DNA from: a virus
IMG/VR virus record: IMGVR_UViG_3300032278_001946
Coordinates: 1 to 21,401 of that record
DNA length: 21,401 bases
Direction: 5' to 3' (one strand)
Below are positions 21,386-21,401 of this stretch, piece by piece (within the stretch, counting starts at the first letter, position 1; each line of letters starts with the position of its first letter). The position numbers and the translations under genes are program-made. Under the pieces are notes generated by a model, which saw only the letters and a program-made list of their open reading frames with translations, did not search any database and was not told the origin of the DNA.

Positions 21386-21401
21386 ATGAGAATGCACAAG
21401 A
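21386..21401 (+). CDS. Possible start of a further gene, cut by the window edge
   Basis: An ATG four bases after the preceding stop opens a frame (MRMHK) that continues out of the window. Tight gene packing makes it likely that a gene begins about here, but 16 bases cannot show which, and no clear ribosome binding site is seen. Confidence 0.25.

Overview
The window is a segment of a tailed double-stranded DNA bacteriophage genome (Caudoviricetes), probably podovirus-like. The evidence is a continuous run of phage genes: primase-helicase, SSB-like protein, RusA resolvase, muramidase endolysin, small and large terminase, portal, scaffold, major capsid protein and a head-tail adaptor. No contractile or long flexible tail genes appear before the window ends. 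The host cannot be named. Strong AAGGAG-type ribosome binding sites and consensus sigma-70-type promoters point to an ordinary bacterial host. No integrase, tRNA, CRISPR array or insertion sequence was seen.

Left arm (1-2690, minus strand): seven small leftward genes, the last cut by the window edge. One is a clear ArdA-type anti-restriction protein (1533-2045). The others are unrecognised, and one is strongly acidic (981-1463). The arm looks like an early host-takeover or anti-defence cluster. Five of its six gene junctions carry nearly the same terminator-like hairpin with a U tract, followed by a standard ribosome binding site. A perfect-consensus promoter (3023-3051) drives the arm through an untranslated leader of about 325 nt.

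Divergent control region (2691-3190): the leader, the leftward promoter, an AT-rich spacer and an extended -10 rightward promoter (3124-3152).

Right arm, replication and recombination (3191-9143): a 1208-aa primase-helicase, a small unknown protein, an SSB-like protein ending in the SSB-type tip, a 414-aa protein that reads as a nucleoside-deoxyribosyltransferase-like domain, a PD-(D/E)XK nuclease and an XRE-type HTH in one chain, and a RusA-family resolvase. Genes are packed with stop/start overlaps.

Lysis and small genes (9155-11521): a GH108-type muramidase followed by a dense series of very small genes. Several encode hydrophobic peptides of 28-38 residues, and two carry Cys/His zinc-type motifs.

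Packaging and head (11523-21401): a small HTH protein, a probable TerS, TerL overlapping TerS by 137 nt, the portal, several tiny proteins, a promoter with a two-hairpin leader, scaffold, a hairpin attenuator, major capsid protein, a small head protein, a strong terminator, a beta-rich virion protein, a head-tail adaptor enlarged by two apparent insertions, and another small virion protein. The layout suggests the capsid module has its own late promoter, with terminators setting stoichiometry.

The most unusual items are the repeated intergenic hairpin array and long leader of the left arm, the tripartite deoxyribosyltransferase-nuclease-HTH protein, and the TerS/TerL overprinting.
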